Positions 23,817 to 31,123 of a stretch of 31,123 nucleotides of DNA are shown here, piece after piece; the stretch's first letter is position 1; each line of letters opens with the position of its first letter. The DNA lies in NCBI GenBank assembly GCA_024640765.1, contig JAHEEK010000017.1, positions 1-31,123 of the forward strand. Reading direction: 5' to 3'. Source of the stretch: Nereida sp024640765. Lineage in GTDB: Bacteria > Pseudomonadota > Alphaproteobacteria > Rhodobacterales > Rhodobacteraceae. The position numbers and the translations under genes were made by a program. A model generated the notes under the pieces. The model made no database searches, was not told the DNA's origin, and saw only the letters and a list, made by a program, of their open reading frames with translations.

Positions 23817-25322
23817 ATGAGCTTGGATGTGGAAGTCAAAGACGGCGTCGATCAGGAAACTGTGGATGCAGTCAAAGAGCTGTCGGGGGCGTATAAATAC
23901 GGCTGGAACACGGATATCGAGATGGAATACGCGCCCAAGGGCGTGAACACCGATATCGTAAAGCTGATCTCTGAAAAGAACGAAGAGCCCGAGTGGATGA
24001 CCGAATGGCGTTTGCAGGCCTTTGAGCGGTGGGAAAAGATGACCGAGCCTGAGTGGGCGATGGTGAGCTACCCCAAAATCGATTTTCAGGACCAGTACTA
24101 TTATGCGCGTCCGAAAAGCATGGTGGAAAAGCCCAAGTCACTTGACGAGGTCGACCCTAAGCTGTTGGCGACATATGAAAAGCTGGGCATTCCGTTGAAG
24201 GAACAGGCGTTGCTCGCTGGTGTAGAAGCGCCGGAAGAAGAGCGCAAAGTGGCCGTGGATGCGGTGTTTGACAGTGTTTCTGTTGGCACAACCTTCAAGG
24301 ATGAGCTTGCCAAAGCTGGTGTGATTTTCTGCTCCATTTCGGAGGCTATTCGTGAGCACCCCGAGTTGGTTAAGAAGTACCTGGGTTCTGTCGTGCCGGT
24401 CAGTGATAATTACTACGCGACGCTTAATTCTGCCGTGTTCTCGGATGGTTCGTTTGTTTATGTGCCGCCAGGTGTGCGTTGCCCGATGGAGCTGAGCACG
24501 TATTTCCGGATCAATGCCGAAAACACAGGGCAGTTTGAGCGCACACTGATCATCGCGGACAAAGGCTCATATGTGTCTTACTTGGAAGGATGTACGGCGC
24601 CACAACGTGACACAGCGCAGTTGCACGCTGCCGTTGTTGAGATCGTCATCGAAGAAGACGCGGAAGTAAAATACTCAACCGTTCAAAACTGGTACCCCGG
24701 TGACGAAGACGGCAAAGGTGGCATTTATAACTTTGTGACCAAGCGCGCCGATTGTCGTGGCGACCGTGCAAAAGTGATGTGGACGCAGGTCGAAACCGGC
24801 TCTGCAGTGACTTGGAAATACCCAAGCTGCATTTTGCGCGGCAACGATACGCAAGGTGAGTTTTACTCTATCGCGATTGCCAACAACATGCAGCAGGCCG
24901 ATACCGGTACAAAGATGGTGCATTTGGGCAAGAACACCAAGTCACGGATCGTGTCGAAAGGGATCAGCGCGGGCAAAGCGCAGAATACGTATCGTGGTTT
25001 GGTTTCAATGCATCCCAAAGCGAAGAATTCACGCAATTATACGCAGTGCGATAGCCTTCTGATCGGTGATAAATGCGGTGCTCACACGGTGCCCTATATC
25101 GAGGTGAAGAACAACTCGAGCCGTGTTGAGCACGAAGCGACCACATCAAAAGTCGATGATGAGCAGCTCTTTTACTGCCGCCAGCGCGGTATGGACGAGG
25201 AAGAGGCGGTTGCATTGGTCGTGAATGGTTTCTGTAAGGAAGTGCTTCAGGCGCTGCCCATGGAATTTGCGATGGAAGCACAGGCGCTTGTTGCCATTTC
25301 ACTTGAAGGGTCGGTTGGCTAA
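23817..25322 (+). CDS. sufB: Fe-S cluster assembly scaffold SufB
   Basis: A 501-residue scaffold subunit of the SufBC2D complex on which clusters are built. The core beta-helix carries Cys411 (NYTQCDSLLIGDKCG), equivalent by count and motif to E. coli Cys405, and the ligand region RVEHEATTSK with His439 and Glu440. AGGAAGGA precedes the ATG at 23817 by 8 bp, so this start is preferred over a GTG 33 bp upstream. It is followed by 141 bp containing a hairpin before sufC, the largest break inside the operon. Confidence 0.97.
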   Translation: MSLDVEVKDGVDQETVDAVKELSGAYKYGWNTDIEMEYAPKGVNTDIVKLISEKNEEPEWMTEWRLQAFERWEKMTEPEWAMVSYPKIDFQDQYYYARPKSMVEKPKSLDEVDPKLLATYEKLGIPLKEQALLAGVEAPEEERKVAVDAVFDSVSVGTTFKDELAKAGVIFCSISEAIREHPELVKKYLGSVVPVSDNYYATLNSAVFSDGSFVYVPPGVRCPMELSTYFRINAENTGQFERTLIIADKGSYVSYLEGCTAPQRDTAQLHAAVVEIVIEEDAEVKYSTVQNWYPGDEDGKGGIYNFVTKRADCRGDRAKVMWTQVETGSAVTWKYPSCILRGNDTQGEFYSIAIANNMQQADTGTKMVHLGKNTKSRIVSKGISAGKAQNTYRGLVSMHPKAKNSRNYTQCDSLLIGDKCGAHTVPYIEVKNNSSRVEHEATTSKVDDEQLFYCRQRGMDEEEAVALVVNGFCKEVLQALPMEFAMEAQALVAISLEGSVG

Positions 25323-25396
25323 CCTGCACTTTACTCTGAATTAATTTGGTGGATATCGATCTGCTAAACACATGAATACAAAGGCTTACGGCTGGT

Positions 25397-25429
25397 AGTT
25401 AAAGTAAGAAAGTTGAGTTTTCTTTAACT
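25397..25429 (+). other. Intercistronic hairpin between sufB and sufC
   Basis: AGTTAAAG (25397-25404) pairs perfectly with CTTTAACT (25422-25429), with three further pairs possible after one mismatch. There is no T-tract, so it is not a standard terminator. It may stabilise or process the mRNA between sufB and sufC. An 8-codon open frame (25372-25398, MNTKAYGW) ends in the left arm but has no clear ribosome binding site. Confidence 0.5.
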
Positions 25430-25463
25430 GAACCGTATCAGCCGCATACGAAGGACACTACCG

Positions 25464-26222
25464 ATGCTAGAGATCAAGAACCTGCACGTAAAATTGGAAG
25501 ACGAAGACAAGAAAATCCTCAAAGGCGTTGATCTGTCTTTGGAAGCGGGCAAAGTGCACGCGATTATGGGGCCAAACGGGTCTGGTAAATCGACACTGTC
25601 GTATGTGCTTTCTGGCAAGGATGGTTACGAGGTCACGGAAGGCTCAGCGCATTTGCAGGGAGAAGATGTGCTCGATATGGAACCTGAAGAGCGTGCTGCG
25701 GCTGGTCTGTTTTTGGCGTTTCAATACCCTGTGGAAATTCCCGGTGTTGGGAACATGACGTTCCTGCGCACAGCGGTGAACGCACAGCGCAAAGCACGCG
25801 GTGAGGAAGAACTTTCCGCGAGTGATTTCTTGAAGGTTGTGCGCGAGAAAGCCAAGACGCTCAAAATTGACGCAGAGATGCTGAAGCGTCCTGTCAATGT
25901 GGGCTTTTCTGGCGGTGAGAAAAAGCGCAACGAGATTTTGCAGATGGCAATGCTTGAGCCAAAGATGTGCATCCTTGATGAGACTGACTCTGGTCTTGAC
26001 GTTGATGCGATGAAACTTGTGTCAGAAGGCGTGAATGCGCTGCGTGACGCAGGGCGCACGTTCTTGGTGATTACGCACTACCAACGTTTGCTCGATCACA
26101 TCAAACCCGACGTTGTGCATATCATGGCAAACGGCCGAATTGTGAAAACAGGTGGCCCAGAGTTGGCACTTGAAGTTGAGCAAAACGGCTATTCCGACAT
26201 CTTGGCTGAAGAGGTGGCCTGA
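25464..26222 (+). CDS. sufC: Fe-S cluster assembly ATPase SufC
   Basis: A 252-residue ABC-type ATPase that drives shape changes in SufBC2D. Walker A is GPNGSGKST (36-44), the signature is FSGGEKKRNE (148-157), Walker B is MCILDE (168-173), and the H-loop is in VITHYQRLL. It has no membrane domain, as usual. GAAGGAC precedes the ATG. sufD begins 1 bp after its stop, so the two are translationally linked. Confidence 0.97.
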   Translation: MLEIKNLHVKLEDEDKKILKGVDLSLEAGKVHAIMGPNGSGKSTLSYVLSGKDGYEVTEGSAHLQGEDVLDMEPEERAAAGLFLAFQYPVEIPGVGNMTFLRTAVNAQRKARGEEELSASDFLKVVREKAKTLKIDAEMLKRPVNVGFSGGEKKRNEILQMAMLEPKMCILDETDSGLDVDAMKLVSEGVNALRDAGRTFLVITHYQRLLDHIKPDVVHIMANGRIVKTGGPELALEVEQNGYSDILAEEVA

Positions 26223-26223
26223 G

Positions 26224-27513
26224 ATGGGATTGCCTGACATCAAAACAAACCTGACTGATGCGCGCCTTGCCGCGCAGCCTGTGCCACAAAGCGGTACCTG
26301 GCTCGCCGCGGCGCGTGATGACGCCTTGGCGCGGCTCCGTGCCATGGGTCTGCCGACCAAGCGTGATGAGTATTGGAAATACACAGACCCAAGCACGTTG
26401 ACCGAAGCGGTAGCCCAAAGCGCAGACGTATTTGACGCAGCGGACGAAGCGCCACTTTATGACGGTATCGACCGGCTAAAGTTGGTGTTCGTCGATGGTG
26501 TTTTTGATGCGGATGCCTCTGACGACATGGCGCTTGAGGGTGCTACGATTGAACGGCTTGCTGATGCGGGTGCTGCGGATATCCATTGGGCAAAAGACCT
26601 TTATGGTGTTTTGGAAGCCAAAGGTCAGACGCCAGTTGAGCGTCCGCTCGCGGCCCTGAACTCTGCCACGGCAACCGACGGTGTTTTGATCCACGTGACT
26701 GGCACGCCCAGTAAACCGATCAGCCTGATTTACCGTCATGCCGATGCAACAAGCGACGCGACCCTTCACCACGTGATTAAGGTTGATGCGGGTGCGGAAG
26801 TAACTGTGCTTGAAAACGGTCCTGCTGCTGCGCGTTTTAACAAATGCATGGAAGTCGACGTTGCTGACACTGGCGTGTTTCACCACATCCGTGCGCAAGG
26901 GCGCGATCATGAACGCCGTGCAGTGACACACATCTTTGGCCGCTTGGGCAAAGAGTCTGTCTTTAAATCCTTCACCATGACCGCCAACGGTGTGCTGACC
27001 CGCAACGAAGTTGTGCTTGAGCTGACGGGCGACGATGCACAGGCATCTGTTGCTGGCGCGTGTATGGGCGACGGTTCGTTTCACCACGATGATACGGTTT
27101 TCATCACTCACGACGCGGTCAACTGTGAAAGCCGTCAAGTGTTCAAGAAAGTGCTGCGAAACGGTGCGGTCGGCGTTTTCCAAGGTAAAATTCTGGTTCA
27201 GCCTGATGCGCAAAAGACAGATGGCTATCAGATTAGCCAATCTCTTTTGCTTGATGATGACAGCCAATTCCTTGCCAAACCAGAGCTTGAAATTTACGCC
27301 GATGACGTTGCTTGCTCGCACGGGTCGACATCAGGTGCCATCAATGAAGAAGCCTTGTTTTATCTGCGCTCACGCGGCGTAGAGAAGGGCACAGCTGAAG
27401 ATCTTTTGGTGCTATCATTTTTGGCAGAAGCAGTCGAAGAGATCGAGAGTGACGAAATCTCGGAAGACATCTCGGCGCGCCTTGAAGCGTGGCTGATGCG
27501 TCGCCGCGGCTAG
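26224..27513 (+). CDS. sufD: Fe-S cluster assembly protein SufD
   Basis: A 429-residue paralogue of SufB that completes the SufBC2D scaffold and helps in iron acquisition. The helical N-terminal region (about 1-150) contains the mark MGLPTKRDEYWKYTD (41-55). The beta-helix core and C-terminal helices follow, with His366 in VACSHGSTSG, equivalent to E. coli His360, and YLRSRGV after it. The ATG at 26224 lies 1 bp after the sufC stop. A frame open 72 bp upstream lies within sufC and is rejected as start. Confidence 0.96.
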   Translation: MGLPDIKTNLTDARLAAQPVPQSGTWLAAARDDALARLRAMGLPTKRDEYWKYTDPSTLTEAVAQSADVFDAADEAPLYDGIDRLKLVFVDGVFDADASDDMALEGATIERLADAGAADIHWAKDLYGVLEAKGQTPVERPLAALNSATATDGVLIHVTGTPSKPISLIYRHADATSDATLHHVIKVDAGAEVTVLENGPAAARFNKCMEVDVADTGVFHHIRAQGRDHERRAVTHIFGRLGKESVFKSFTMTANGVLTRNEVVLELTGDDAQASVAGACMGDGSFHHDDTVFITHDAVNCESRQVFKKVLRNGAVGVFQGKILVQPDAQKTDGYQISQSLLLDDDSQFLAKPELEIYADDVACSHGSTSGAINEEALFYLRSRGVEKGTAEDLLVLSFLAEAVEEIESDEISEDISARLEAWLMRRRG

Positions 27514-27514
27514 G

Positions 27515-28000
27515 GTGTCGGTTAGCTCTGATATTGTGGCGACGTACCGTGGGCCTGGAAGGGTCATGCTACGCTTGCTGACGGCTGGTCAACGTGAGGA
27601 TCGGGCCCTCGCCATTTTGATGGCGGGGTGTTTGCTGATGTTCGTCTCAAGCCTGCCGCGTCTTGCGCGTGAGCAGTTTGAGCAGGGCGGCGACCTTACG
27701 CAAATGTTGACCTATGAGTTTGTCAGCTGGATGCTGTTTTGGCCGCTGCTATTCTATATTTTCGCCGGTTTGATCCATGTGGTGACACGCCCATTTACTA
27801 AGATGGGAACATTTTTCACCACACGGCTTGCGGTATTCTGGAGCTTTTTTGCAGCAACCCCCCTCGCGCTTTTGAACGGCCTCACGGCTGGTTTTGTGGG
27901 CGAAGGGCAGGCGCTTGTGGCAGTTGGCGTTCTGTGGCTGGCTATGTTTTTGTGGTTTTTCATTGGTTCGCTGCGCGCAACCTTTCAGGCTCCGTCATGA
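27515..28000 (+). CDS. Multi-pass membrane protein in suf operon (YIP1-like)
   Basis: A 161-residue inner-membrane protein with four hydrophobic segments (near 34-50, 70-88, 106-124 and 134-152). It resembles the small YIP1-family proteins found in suf operons of this bacterial group. No catalytic or metal-binding motif is visible. The GTG at 27515 is 1 bp after the sufD stop. An ATG at 27566 with GGAAGGG close before it is an alternative start that would shorten the protein by 17 residues. It overlaps the next membrane protein gene by 4 nt, so the two proteins probably act together. Function unknown. Confidence 0.8.
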   Translation: MSVSSDIVATYRGPGRVMLRLLTAGQREDRALAILMAGCLLMFVSSLPRLAREQFEQGGDLTQMLTYEFVSWMLFWPLLFYIFAGLIHVVTRPFTKMGTFFTTRLAVFWSFFAATPLALLNGLTAGFVGEGQALVAVGVLWLAMFLWFFIGSLRATFQAPS

Positions 28001-28578
28001 GCGGCTTTCCTGATATTGCCACGCTCTTTCGTGTGACATTGCGTGACCCGAAAGAGGGGGCGTTTGCAGCTCTTTCGCTGCCAATTCCGCGCGAGGCTGC
28101 CATGCCGATTGTGTTGCTGGTATCGATCCTGTCTACGCTGTTGGCTTTGATCATTCAGTTTGTGGCTCCACAACAACTACCAAGCGGGATGGAGGAAATA
28201 GCGCGCCCCGAACCTTGGTTACTTGCAGTGCGTCAGTTCGGCCAGTTGATGGTGCTGATTTGTGCGATCTACTTTGGCGGGCGTATTTTAGACGGGCGCG
28301 GCGGCTTTAAGGACGTTGCGGTCGTGCTGTCATGGCTGCAAATTTACTCAATACCTTTCCAACTGACGGTCGTTTTGTCGGCGGTATTTGCCCCGCAGTT
28401 GGGGGCTGTTCTGTTCATGGGGGTGGGGGCCTATCTGATCTACGTCATGGTGGGCTTCATCGACATCGTGCATGAGCTTGGCTCGATGTGGAAAGCCACA
28501 AAATTGCTGATCTTAGTACTTGTTGCGCTGGCCCTTGGCTTCAGCCTTCTATTAACCCTATTCGCCACTGGCGCGTAA
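27997..28578 (+). CDS. YIP1-family membrane protein in suf operon
   Basis: A 193-residue membrane protein with about five hydrophobic segments (near 35-56, 78-96, 104-130, 131-155 and 168-188) in the pattern of the YIP1 family. The short soluble N-terminus carries FRVTLRDPKEGAFAAL. The ATG lies in the ATGA overlap with the stop of the preceding membrane protein gene, which decides the start. It precedes sufS by 27 bp. A membrane partner for cluster assembly or for iron or sulfur supply would fit the position, but nothing in the sequence proves it. Confidence 0.82.
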   Translation: MSGFPDIATLFRVTLRDPKEGAFAALSLPIPREAAMPIVLLVSILSTLLALIIQFVAPQQLPSGMEEIARPEPWLLAVRQFGQLMVLICAIYFGGRILDGRGGFKDVAVVLSWLQIYSIPFQLTVVLSAVFAPQLGAVLFMGVGAYLIYVMVGFIDIVHELGSMWKATKLLILVLVALALGFSLLLTLFATGA

Positions 28579-28605
28579 GCCGCCGGTAAAAGGAGAGAGC
28601 CCGAG

Positions 28606-29826
28606 ATGTATAATGTAGCTGAAGTGCGCAAAGATTTCCCGATCCTGTTGCGTGAAGTGAATGGCAAGCCGTTGGTTTATCTGGACAACGGGGCCTCTGC
28701 GCAAAAGCCGCAGGTGGTCATTGACGCTGTGACCAAAGGCTATGCGGAGGAATACGCCAACGTACACCGCGGGCTGCATTATCTGTCGAACCTTGCAACT
28801 GATAAATACGAGGCGGTGCGCGGTAAAGTAGCGAAGTTTCTTAACGCGCCATCAGAAGATGAGATTGTGTTCACCAGTGGCACCACTGAAGGCATTAACC
28901 TTGTTGCGTATGGCTGGGCGATGCCGCGTATGCAAGCGGGTGACGAAATTGTTTTGAGTGTGATGGAGCACCATGCCAATATTGTGCCGTGGCATTTCTT
29001 GCGCGAACGTCAGGGTGTTGTCCTAAAGTGGGTCGATGTTGACGCCAACGGCGCCCTCGATCCCCAAGCGGTGATCGATGCGATTGGCCCAAAAACAAAG
29101 CTGGTTGCAATATCTCATCTTTCCAATGTTTTAGGCACCAAAGTTGATGTGAAATCTATCACCGAGGCTGCGCACGTAAAAGGCGCTGCAGTGCTGGTAG
29201 ATGGTAGTCAAGCGGCTGTGCACGGACCCGTCGATGTGGCCGATATTGGCTGTGATTTTTACTGTGTCACGGGGCACAAGCTTTATGGCCCGTCAGGGTC
29301 TGGTGCGAATTACATCAAGATGGATCGCATGAAAGAGATGCGGCCGTTTATTGGTGGCGGCGACATGATCCGCGAGGTTCACCGCGATAGTTTGACATGG
29401 AACGCGCCCCCGATGAAATTTGAAGCGGGCACTCCTGGCATCGTTCAGACGATCGGGTTTGGTGTGGCGTTGGATTATATGATGGACCTCGGTATGGAAC
29501 ATATCGCGGCCCATGAAGAAAAGCTGCGCGACTATACGTGGGCTAAGCTGAAGGGTCTGAATTGGCTGAATATCCAAGGGCAAACCCCTGACAAGGCTGC
29601 TATTTTCAGCTTTACAATTGATGGCGCTGCTCACCCGCACGATATTTCAACTGTGCTTGATAAAAAAGGCGTGGCCGTACGTGCGGGGCATCACTGTGCG
29701 CAACCATTGATGGAACACATGGGCGTTCCGGCGACCTGCCGTGCATCTTTTGGTCTCTACAATACCGAGGCTGAGGTCGATGCGCTTGTTGATGCACTTG
29801 AGCTTTGCCACGATTTATTTGCCTGA
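28606..29826 (+). CDS. sufS: Cysteine desulfurase SufS
   Basis: A 406-residue group II cysteine desulfurase that gives sulfur to SufB. The PLP lysine is Lys225 (VTGHKLYGPSG) and the persulfide cysteine is Cys364 (RAGHHCAQPL), matching E. coli SufS almost in numbering. His123 of MEHHANIVPW stacks on PLP in the family. AAGGAGAG stands before the ATG. Group II enzymes normally need SufE or SufU as sulfur acceptor; neither is in the window. It is the last suf gene before the tRNA, and no sufT or sufA follows. Confidence 0.96.
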   Translation: MYNVAEVRKDFPILLREVNGKPLVYLDNGASAQKPQVVIDAVTKGYAEEYANVHRGLHYLSNLATDKYEAVRGKVAKFLNAPSEDEIVFTSGTTEGINLVAYGWAMPRMQAGDEIVLSVMEHHANIVPWHFLRERQGVVLKWVDVDANGALDPQAVIDAIGPKTKLVAISHLSNVLGTKVDVKSITEAAHVKGAAVLVDGSQAAVHGPVDVADIGCDFYCVTGHKLYGPSGSGANYIKMDRMKEMRPFIGGGDMIREVHRDSLTWNAPPMKFEAGTPGIVQTIGFGVALDYMMDLGMEHIAAHEEKLRDYTWAKLKGLNWLNIQGQTPDKAAIFSFTIDGAAHPHDISTVLDKKGVAVRAGHHCAQPLMEHMGVPATCRASFGLYNTEAEVDALVDALELCHDLFA

Positions 29827-29861
29827 GATTGTGTATAGCATCAGTTTGATCAATATCGGCG

Positions 29862-29890
29862 TTGCGAGGAAAGCTGCGCACAGGTATAGA
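29862..29890 (+). promoter_or_regulatory. Candidate promoter of tRNA-Arg
   Basis: TTGCGA (29862-29867), a 17-bp spacer and TATAGA (29885-29890). The -10 ends 9 bp before the tRNA 5' end, a natural distance for a tRNA with a very short leader. Confidence 0.55.
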
Positions 29891-29899
29891 TCCTGCAAC

Positions 29900-29976
<77 letters not shown>

Positions 29977-31123
29977 TCGACTGCCTCACTAGCGGTAGCA
30001 TATCCCAGATAGGCATCAGTTATTACTCACTTATTTAGGCTCGGTACTTGTGATGCCGCATGTGGGTACTGACCAGAATGCTGACCAAAACTATCCCCCA
30101 TACTTTCGTTCGTAATGGCTACTATTACTTTTCCCGCCGTGTTCCTTCTGACTTACGAGGCCATTATTCGTACCATCGTATTGTCCAAGGGCTGCGAACG
30201 ACTTCTCCTCAGAAAGCTAAGGTGCAAGCTAGTATTACGGCTGCCAAGCTCGAGGCGTATTGGAACCAGATGCGTTTGGCTAAGTCTGACGTAATTGGCA
30301 TGTCGTTGGTGACGGGCTCATCCAATAGCAGTTTAAAACTAGACGCAAAGCAGCCTCAGAGTGACTGTCCGTCCCTTCTAGACGCCTTAGAGGTTTATCT
30401 TGAGCAGAAGGGTAAAGGCCGCCCCAAGACCTTTCGTGTGGCCGCTGAGCGATCCTGTAACTATTTGATTGGTCTCTGCGGTAACAAGGCATTGTCAGAT
30501 TATACTCGCCAAGATGCTCTTCAATTCAGGGATTGGCTCGTTGCACGTGGACTTACAGGTTCGAGCATTACCCGTAACTTCTCATATCTAAAGGCCGTCA
30601 TTAACTTTGCTCTGTCTGAGTATGCCTTAGACGTCCGTAACCCGTTCAAAGGTGTCTATCATGACCGTAGTGCCGGGGTGTTGGTTCGTAAGCCAATACC
30701 GATCGAGGCCATCAAAAAAGTACAATTAGAATGTCATGAAATCGATGATGACATGAGATGGCTGATAGCCTTAATCTCTGACACTGGAATGCGGTTGGCT
30801 GAAGGGGCAGGGCTGCTTAAGCAAGACTTCATTGGATTTGATACCGATCTGCCGTTTGTTCGAGTTAACAAGCACCCTTGGCGTAATCTGAAGACGGCAA
30901 GTAGTGAACGTAATATACCGTTGGTCGGTGAAGCATTATGGGCTGCTAAACGCATCTTAGAAGCAGATAATGGAGCAGATTTTGCTTTCCCAAGGTATAA
31001 CAAGGCATCAACCACATCAGCTAACTCAGCAAGTGCAGCACTTAACAAATGGTTGAAACAGTACGTTCCTGATGGATGCACTATGCACAGCTTCAGACAT
31101 TCAATGCGAGACAGGTTAAGGGC
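29977..31123 (+). mobile_element. Left end of an integrative element at tRNA-Arg (right end outside window)
   Basis: From the tRNA 3' end onward the sequence is visibly more AT-rich than the core genes before it, and its first gene is a tyrosine recombinase pointing away from the tRNA. This is the classical arrangement of an integrated island or prophage. The 83 bp between the tRNA and the longest possible recombinase start hold no gene that I can see; they are the natural place for attachment and arm sites. The attachment core probably lies in the tRNA 3' half (about 29940-29976). Cargo and the other att copy are beyond the window. Confidence 0.6.
30078..31123 (+). CDS. Tyrosine recombinase/integrase, truncated by the window end
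   Basis: At least 348 residues, open to the window edge. The N-terminus (FVRNGYYYFSRRVPSDLRG, about 10-28) is of the DUF6538 type common in alphaproteobacterial integrases. A SAM-like core-binding domain follows (about 97-185). The catalytic domain shows Arg239 (SDTGMRLAE), Lys272 (NLKTASSERNIPL), His337 and Arg340 (MHSFRH). The catalytic Tyr would lie beyond the edge, so integrity cannot be judged. I chose the ATG at 30078; an in-frame ATG at 30060 would add six residues, and neither has a clear ribosome binding site. It should catalyse integration and excision of the element at tRNA-Arg(CCG). Confidence 0.9.
   Translation, partial: MLTKTIPHTFVRNGYYYFSRRVPSDLRGHYSYHRIVQGLRTTSPQKAKVQASITAAKLEAYWNQMRLAKSDVIGMSLVTGSSNSSLKLDAKQPQSDCPSLLDALEVYLEQKGKGRPKTFRVAAERSCNYLIGLCGNKALSDYTRQDALQFRDWLVARGLTGSSITRNFSYLKAVINFALSEYALDVRNPFKGVYHDRSAGVLVRKPIPIEAIKKVQLECHEIDDDMRWLIALISDTGMRLAEGAGLLKQDFIGFDTDLPFVRVNKHPWRNLKTASSERNIPLVGEALWAAKRILEADNGADFAFPRYNKASTTSANSASAALNKWLKQYVPDGCTMHSFRHSMRDRLR

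Noticed and set aside
25372..25398. 8-codon leader peptide gene before sufC.
   Set aside because: No ribosome binding site and no regulatory codon run; kept only as a remark with the nearby hairpin.
26476..27321. Open frame of 281 codons on the minus strand.
   Set aside because: It is antisense to sufD, whose motifs are unmistakable; the reverse frame is long only because of codon bias in sufD.

Overview
The window looks like a core chromosomal segment of an alphaproteobacterium of the Rhodobacteraceae (marine Roseobacter-type), with moderate GC. The main reasons are a ChpT phosphotransferase, an IscR-type regulator with a single cysteine, a ribosomal protein L21 carrying a long Ala/Lys-rich C-terminal extension, a type 2 heme A synthase, and an iscR-iscS-sufBCD-YIP1-sufS operon. 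These assignments come from reading the sequence and recalling families; no search was run.

Layout. (1) 56-4129: a signalling locus. A leftward pair encodes an exported molybdopterin-fold protein without cysteines and a hybrid histidine kinase (PAS-HisKA-HATPase-REC-HPt). A LuxR-type response regulator is transcribed divergently. (2) 4255-5088: an exported DUF2059-like protein. (3) 5320-10635: rplU (broken by a 100-N assembly gap inside a repeat), rpmA, a clear terminator, a GNAT acetyltransferase, then obgE-proB-proA (ribosome assembly GTPase and the first two steps of proline synthesis). (4) 10662-13823: chpT, a small DUF3553 protein, olsB-olsA (ornithine lipid synthesis) and a divergent ThiE-like protein. 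(5) 13908-18371: trmJ, ctaA, an M32 carboxypeptidase, then dsbB and a YqaA/DedA-type membrane protein on the other strand. (6) 18532-22028, all leftward: icd with a candidate operator, then a three-gene group of an alpha/beta hydrolase, a 72-residue protein and a tandem double-HD protein.

(7) 22114-29826: the iron-sulfur assembly operon. A promoter whose -10 lies inside a perfect 15-bp palindrome precedes iscR, a class-V cysteine desulfurase, sufB, sufC, sufD, two small multi-pass membrane proteins and sufS. SufS (with the IscS-like enzyme) would supply sulfur and SufBC2D would build the cluster, while IscR senses cluster status and represses the operon. No sufE, sufU, sufA or sufT lies between the last suf gene and the tRNA. 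(8) 29900-31123: tRNA-Arg(CCG) followed at once by a tyrosine recombinase gene cut by the window edge. This looks like the left end of an integrative element inserted at the tRNA.

Most of the window is ordinary core genome. The parts most worth a second look are the sensor locus with its cysteine-free exported partner, the suf operon (ligand-less IscR, operator, internal hairpin, two membrane proteins), the duplicated HD protein, the L21 extension with its gap, and the element starting at the tRNA. I saw no CRISPR array, insertion sequence or rRNA gene.
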